Below, in pieces: positions 60,143 through 64,000 of a stretch of DNA of 64,000 nucleotides. The translations under genes were made by a program, and so were the position numbers. Under the pieces are notes generated by a model. The model had not been told where the DNA came from. It saw nothing but the letters and a program-made list of their open reading frames with translations, and ran no database searches. The DNA is taken from the NCBI RefSeq assembly GCF_000002235.5, contig NW_022145599.1, positions 6,424,781-6,488,780 on the forward strand. Direction: 5' to 3'. Source of the stretch: Strongylocentrotus purpuratus (lineage: Eukaryota > Echinodermata > Echinoidea > Camarodonta > Strongylocentrotidae). Every line of letters begins with the position of its first letter. Position 1 is the stretch's first letter.

Positions 60143-61234
60143 ATGGACGAGGAAGCACAAGGCGAGGAAGGGCACGATTTAGAGCCTCATCACGATGACG
60201 AGGATTTGGGGTTGACAGAAATGGATTCGGAACATCATTTGGAGCCCGAACACGAGAATGATGATAACACACCCACAGACATTGTCACCGGAAATCACGT
60301 GGAAGAATACGAAGAAGAGAACGATTTGGAGTCCCATCACGATGACGAGGATTTGGAGCTGACAGAAACTGATTCGGAGCATCATCTCGAGCACGAACAC
60401 GGGGATGATGATAACACACCCACAGAAACTGGCACCGAACATCACATGGAACCCGAGAACGATGATAAAGGTTCGTCGTTGAATGAAACTGACACGAATC
60501 CAGCCGAATCCCCGGGCGATGACGAAGAGTTGTCGTCGCCGAGAGACATTGACTCTGACTTGAACAAATCAGATTCCTTGCCAAGTCTACCGGACTCAGA
60601 ACAACAATCATTTCCAACAGAAGAAACAAATGATAATTCATACCAGGCAGCTCAAAATGGTGACAGACACATGCAACCATCGCAATCGGTGAAACAAGAA
60701 CGTGGCATCGCCAACGCCTTACCGGACGACTTCGATCTCCTTGCTGAATACGATGATGATTCTGTAGCGAGCTCTCAAGATGCTACTAAACTCACCTGGT
60801 CAGCAGCCCAAATCGCTTTTCTCATCTCTGCCCCTCTTTTCTTCGTTGGGCTTGCTCTGGTGATCATGGGGGCGATCAACTTTCCACCGACTTTCAACCT
60901 CTTAACCATCGGTATCCCAGTGTTCATCATTGCTTTGATTGTGTTTATTGGTAGTACTGCATATCTATGCTTCTATAAAGCAAACAAGATGAAGTTATTT
61001 GAATTCGGAGGTGACATGGAAGGGACCGGGGAGATTGCTGGAGTGGGTAATATGGTTTACACTCATGATGACGAAACAATGGTACCTAACTCGGCTTATG
61101 ATGACCACGATCAGGAGATGATGCCGTCTCATCAGGGAGGAGACGATATGACCCTCAGTCAAGATGGGGTGACCATGCAGCCTTCTACGATGGTTTATAC
61201 AACAGAGGTAGGGGATACAAATCAACTACATTAA
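60143..61234 (+). CDS. Unrecognised acidic two-pass membrane protein, 363 aa
   Basis: I do not recognise a family. The start is supported by an in-frame TGA 24 nt upstream and no earlier ATG between. Residues 1-210 are very acidic and His-rich with no signal peptide. They contain a 50-residue unit repeated twice (from about residue 11 and 61: DLE.HHDDEDL.LTE.DSEHHLE.EH..DDNTPT), visible in DNA as a 150-nt direct repeat. Residues about 221-246 and 252-277 are hydrophobic, separated by NFPPT, and form a likely membrane hairpin followed by KANKMK. The 85-residue tail is acidic with two MVYT motifs. Both termini would be on the same side, probably cytosolic by the basic residues after segment 2. 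A possible splice near the end gives a different last eight residues. It is probably real because of frame length and composition. Confidence 0.72.
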   Translation: MDEEAQGEEGHDLEPHHDDEDLGLTEMDSEHHLEPEHENDDNTPTDIVTGNHVEEYEEENDLESHHDDEDLELTETDSEHHLEHEHGDDDNTPTETGTEHHMEPENDDKGSSLNETDTNPAESPGDDEELSSPRDIDSDLNKSDSLPSLPDSEQQSFPTEETNDNSYQAAQNGDRHMQPSQSVKQERGIANALPDDFDLLAEYDDDSVASSQDATKLTWSAAQIAFLISAPLFFVGLALVIMGAINFPPTFNLLTIGIPVFIIALIVFIGSTAYLCFYKANKMKLFEFGGDMEGTGEIAGVGNMVYTHDDETMVPNSAYDDHDQEMMPSHQGGDDMTLSQDGVTMQPSTMVYTTEVGDTNQLH

Positions 61235-61860
61235 TACTACAGCCCCAAATATCTTTCCATTAAAAAAAAACTTAACACACTAAGGCCAATTGCAGGGAAA
61301 CCAACCCAAACAATAATTTGATATCGAATATCAATAATCATATGGAAATGCTGATGTAAATAACTATACACCAGTGGCGAATAGCCGTGCAGGAATTTAC
61401 AGCAAAGCATGGGCGGGGGGGGGGGGGGGAGGGGGCGGAATGGAGGGGGGTTCAGAAAAATGCTTGATAGATTATATTTCTATACTTGAAGGGTAAAGGA
61501 CGGGCAATGTGCATTCTTAATTTAGCAACCACCTCCATTTCATTTGTATTCTTCAGTGATTTTAGGGAATTAATTTTCTTGCTAATCTGGGGCTATCATA
61601 CACCTTTATACTACATCATGGCTAATTATGATGTCATTTACATTATGATTCTCCAAATATAGCCGTATGGAAGTATCTTCCTGTCATTATGTTGGGTTCA
61701 TTTACCAAGGTCCCATGTCTTTGTCGAATAAGATTGCTAAACCATATATATACGCCCTTAATCGTTACCCATTACAAGTTGTTTCTACAATAATGATGTA
61801 TTCTTTGTTCATTTGTTTTCTTTTTCTTCATAGGACCAGGGAGAGAGCCTGCCTTTATAA
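61208..61860 (+). other. Possible alternative last intron and exon of the membrane protein gene
   Basis: After codon 355 (GAG), GTAGGG could serve as a donor. A strong acceptor (long pyrimidine run ending TTCTTCATAG) ends at 61833. The exon 61834-61860 then reads DQGESLPL and TAA in the correct phase. The unspliced form reads VGDTNQLH and TAA. Both forms are 363 aa. The acceptor is strong and the donor weak. Confidence 0.4.
61374..61452. repeat. Poly-G element fragment
   Basis: CCAGTGGCGAATAGCC followed by a G tract, G-rich sequence and GGGGGGTTCAGAAAA. It resembles the other G-tract repeats of the window but lacks a second end. Confidence 0.5.
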
Positions 61861-62004
61861 AAAAAAAAACAGAGAAAATGAAGAAAGCTCGTTATTCAAA
61901 GCACAACTGATTATACATGTACATGTTGTAGATGTATAGACAAACTGTAAACTGCATAGAACAATTCATGTGATTTTCACTACGGTCAGAATATTTTTTT
62001 TTTA

Positions 62005-62022
62005 AATAAATATGTCAATAAA
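62005..62022 (+). other. Two clustered AATAAA polyadenylation signals
   Basis: AATAAA at 62005-62010 and 62017-62022, about 145 nt past the spliced stop and 770 nt past the unspliced stop of the membrane protein gene. Confidence 0.55.
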
Positions 62023-63466
62023 CACAATGTTTACATGTTTAGAGTGGTGTCTATACAGCACATTGTCAACATGTGTCATTAGTAATGGCTTTCCGACCTA
62101 AATGTAGACCAAAAGAACCAGTCAAGAATACTTTGACAGACGATGGCCAGGTTTATATAAGAATGGCAAAATAGTTAGTGTGTTGAAAGGGACATCGCTA
62201 CTGCTGATCTTATACAAATGTTGTATTATTTCTTTAATTTGTAATTTACAGTGATCATTCGGTAGGCAAGTGAGTAGGGGGGGGGTATGGAGGCGGGGAA
62301 TGTCACGCTGTCACAATGCTCGTTTTTTTTCGTAAGGCTGGATTTGGGAACAGGATCTTCCGTCCAATAGACAAACGCTTTAACTGACAAAATCATGTCT
62401 GCACATTCGTAATTGATAATTCTTCATGGTGCAAATATTTCGTTTTTTTATAATTATGCTTATAGATATATAAACATAATTTTTATGCAAATACAGTTAA
62501 CATCTGAATTATTCATACCCCTTGTAAATTTGATGTTTGTTGTGTTTTTCGTAACTCAAGAACGAAAGGTGAACTGGTTTAATTAAGGCATTTGTTAATA
62601 CTTTAAGCTATAAGCTTTAATGTGTCACAATCTCAAGAAACATAAATCGGGACAAATCCATGTTTTACATGCTTACAATATTACAAAACTTGGTAAGGGT
62701 ATGAATAATTTAGTTTATAACTGTTTGTATGCAGTTACATTTACTATGTTATGAAACCAAATGATATTTGATTAGGTACATTATGTACATTACCACGATT
62801 TTTATATTTTGTTTAAACATTGTGGGAGGCCGTATCTATGAATATATTTTTGCTTTGATAAAAAAAAATAATATGGCCGCATTTTTCGCTTTTGTTTGTA
62901 TGATCATCTTAATGTACATCAACTAAATCAAAGTGGGGTTATTAAGATGCCTGTCTTTCTTTACAGATCATCATTAAGTAGGAATTATTCAATATTTTAA
63001 AAGCAATGGTAGCCAAATATCTGGAAAACTTTTTTAAAAAGCTGGCTAAAAGTGAAATCGCCTGTGTATCACAATGTTTGCCCCATGATTTTTGACTTGG
63101 CGTATTTGTTGTGTCGTGTATGTGCAATTCGGCGATTACATGGTATCTTTTTATCAATCTGGTATATTTTTTTTTTAATCAACTACTGTATTTATACAAA
63201 CTGAATTTACGTCATTTTTGCATTTATGGCGAATAATCCTGTTTATCCATTTGAATAGTTCCGACTTCTAAATAGACATGTGTTAGAAATAGAATAATAT
63301 ACAGCAAAATGTAAAATTACACTAATAAGGGAATACAGCCATGTAGATAGTAGACGAGGTTTTCATGTATCTTTTATCTCTTCTATATGAATAAAATTTG
63401 CACTAGACTCCTCAATTTCTTAGGATTTTGTTAGGATTAAAGTTATCTAGTTTTTATTCCCCCCTC
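62023..63466. other. Gene-free 3' flank
   Basis: AT-rich sequence with no exon, RNA gene or clear repeat that I can recognise; a small G tract lies near 62278. Confidence 0.4.
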
Positions 63467-63467
<1 letters not shown>

Positions 63468-63507
<40 letters not shown>

Positions 63508-63513
63508 TTCTTT
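63468..63513. repeat. (CT)n microsatellite
   Basis: About 18 CT units after a C-rich start, abutting the MITE that follows. Confidence 0.95.
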
Positions 63514-63520
63514 CTCTCTA

Positions 63521-63636
63521 AAGGGGCGTTGCAAGAAAGTTGAGTTGCGATCAGTCGCAAATTTGCAATTAATCGCAAGACTTACGCTTGATTTGGGGGA
63601 TTTGCAATTGATTTTAACATTCTTATAACGCCCCAT
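63521..63636. mobile_element. 116-bp TA-flanked MITE
   Basis: Ends AAGGGGCGTTGCAAGAAAGTT and inverted ATGGGGCGTTATAAGAATGTT are bounded by TA on each side (63519-63520 and 63637-63638). The interior has repeated TGCAATTRATC-like motifs. Non-coding. Confidence 0.75.
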
Positions 63637-64000
63637 TAGTTACATGTATATTTTGTGATGTGCTCAGATTTATCATTCAATGAATGTATCGGTATTACCA
63701 ACGCTAGGACAACCATCCCAAACGACTACCCCTGGATAACTGATTTGTTTTCAGTAAACGCGATTTTCCTCTTATAAATACTTCTTACGAGTAGTTAGTT
63801 TTCGTTGGAAGGAGGCGGAAGGGGGGGGGGATAATTGTTCCGACATAGTTGTCTGAGAGGTTAGTTTACCAGCTTGGGGGTAGTGGTCAAGAAGATTGCT
63901 GTTCAGGAATGTCAGGTGAACTATCGTTTATATTGGAATACGAATGACTGTCGAATATGTTCAATGGAGGGTCTTTAACAGTCTTTTGTCAACATTGAGA

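Overview
The window is from an animal nuclear genome. It is AT-rich, its genes are split by GT-AG introns, and it carries many short inverted-repeat transposons, tRNA-derived SINEs, LINE remnants, long (GA)n/(CT)n microsatellites and poly-G/poly-C tracts. The conserved proteins are metazoan. Intron sizes and repeat style suggest a marine deuterostome, perhaps a sea urchin; this is inference, not proof.

Four genes are conserved enough to name and one is unknown. (1) The last coding exon of a mitochondrial acyl carrier protein gene (NDUFAB1-like, +) lies at 1205-1296, with a probable intron in its 3' UTR. (2) A complete ZNF598 ribosome-quality-control E3 ligase (-) occupies 6392-13013 in six coding exons (834 aa predicted). 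(3) A complete Rac/Cdc42-like Rho GTPase (-) occupies 22118-32589 in five coding exons (195 aa). (4) A complete DDX47 DEAD-box helicase (+) occupies 41126-54011 in thirteen coding exons (450 aa). (5) An unrecognised acidic two-pass membrane protein (+, 363 aa) is encoded at 60143-61234. Splice phases close without gaps in all three multi-exon models.

The genes are separated by gene-free stretches of about 5 to 9 kb, mostly repeats: 13.0-22.1, 32.6-41.1, 54.7-60.1 and 62-64 kb. A 1.9 kb block at 13.36-15.24 kb switches from purine-rich to pyrimidine-rich strands. A roughly 110-bp tandem array lies at 39.7-40.4 kb. Several dispersed repeat families occur two to five times in the window in both orientations, so copies can be compared directly.

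I found no operon-like or novel multi-gene system. The most interesting material is structural. Four elements have exact 8-bp target duplications (hAT-like). Two of these are giant fold-back palindromes, 904 bp and 1818 bp, both in DDX47 introns. DDX47 also has three separate local tandem duplications that copy an exon boundary with its splice site: the exon 3 acceptor with the Walker A sequence, the exon 6 donor and the exon 12 donor. A 5'-truncated LINE in DDX47 intron 12 has an 11-bp target duplication and an unoccupied paralogous site elsewhere in the window. A poly-G transposon lies in the GTPase gene. The unknown membrane protein has two possible C-termini of identical length.
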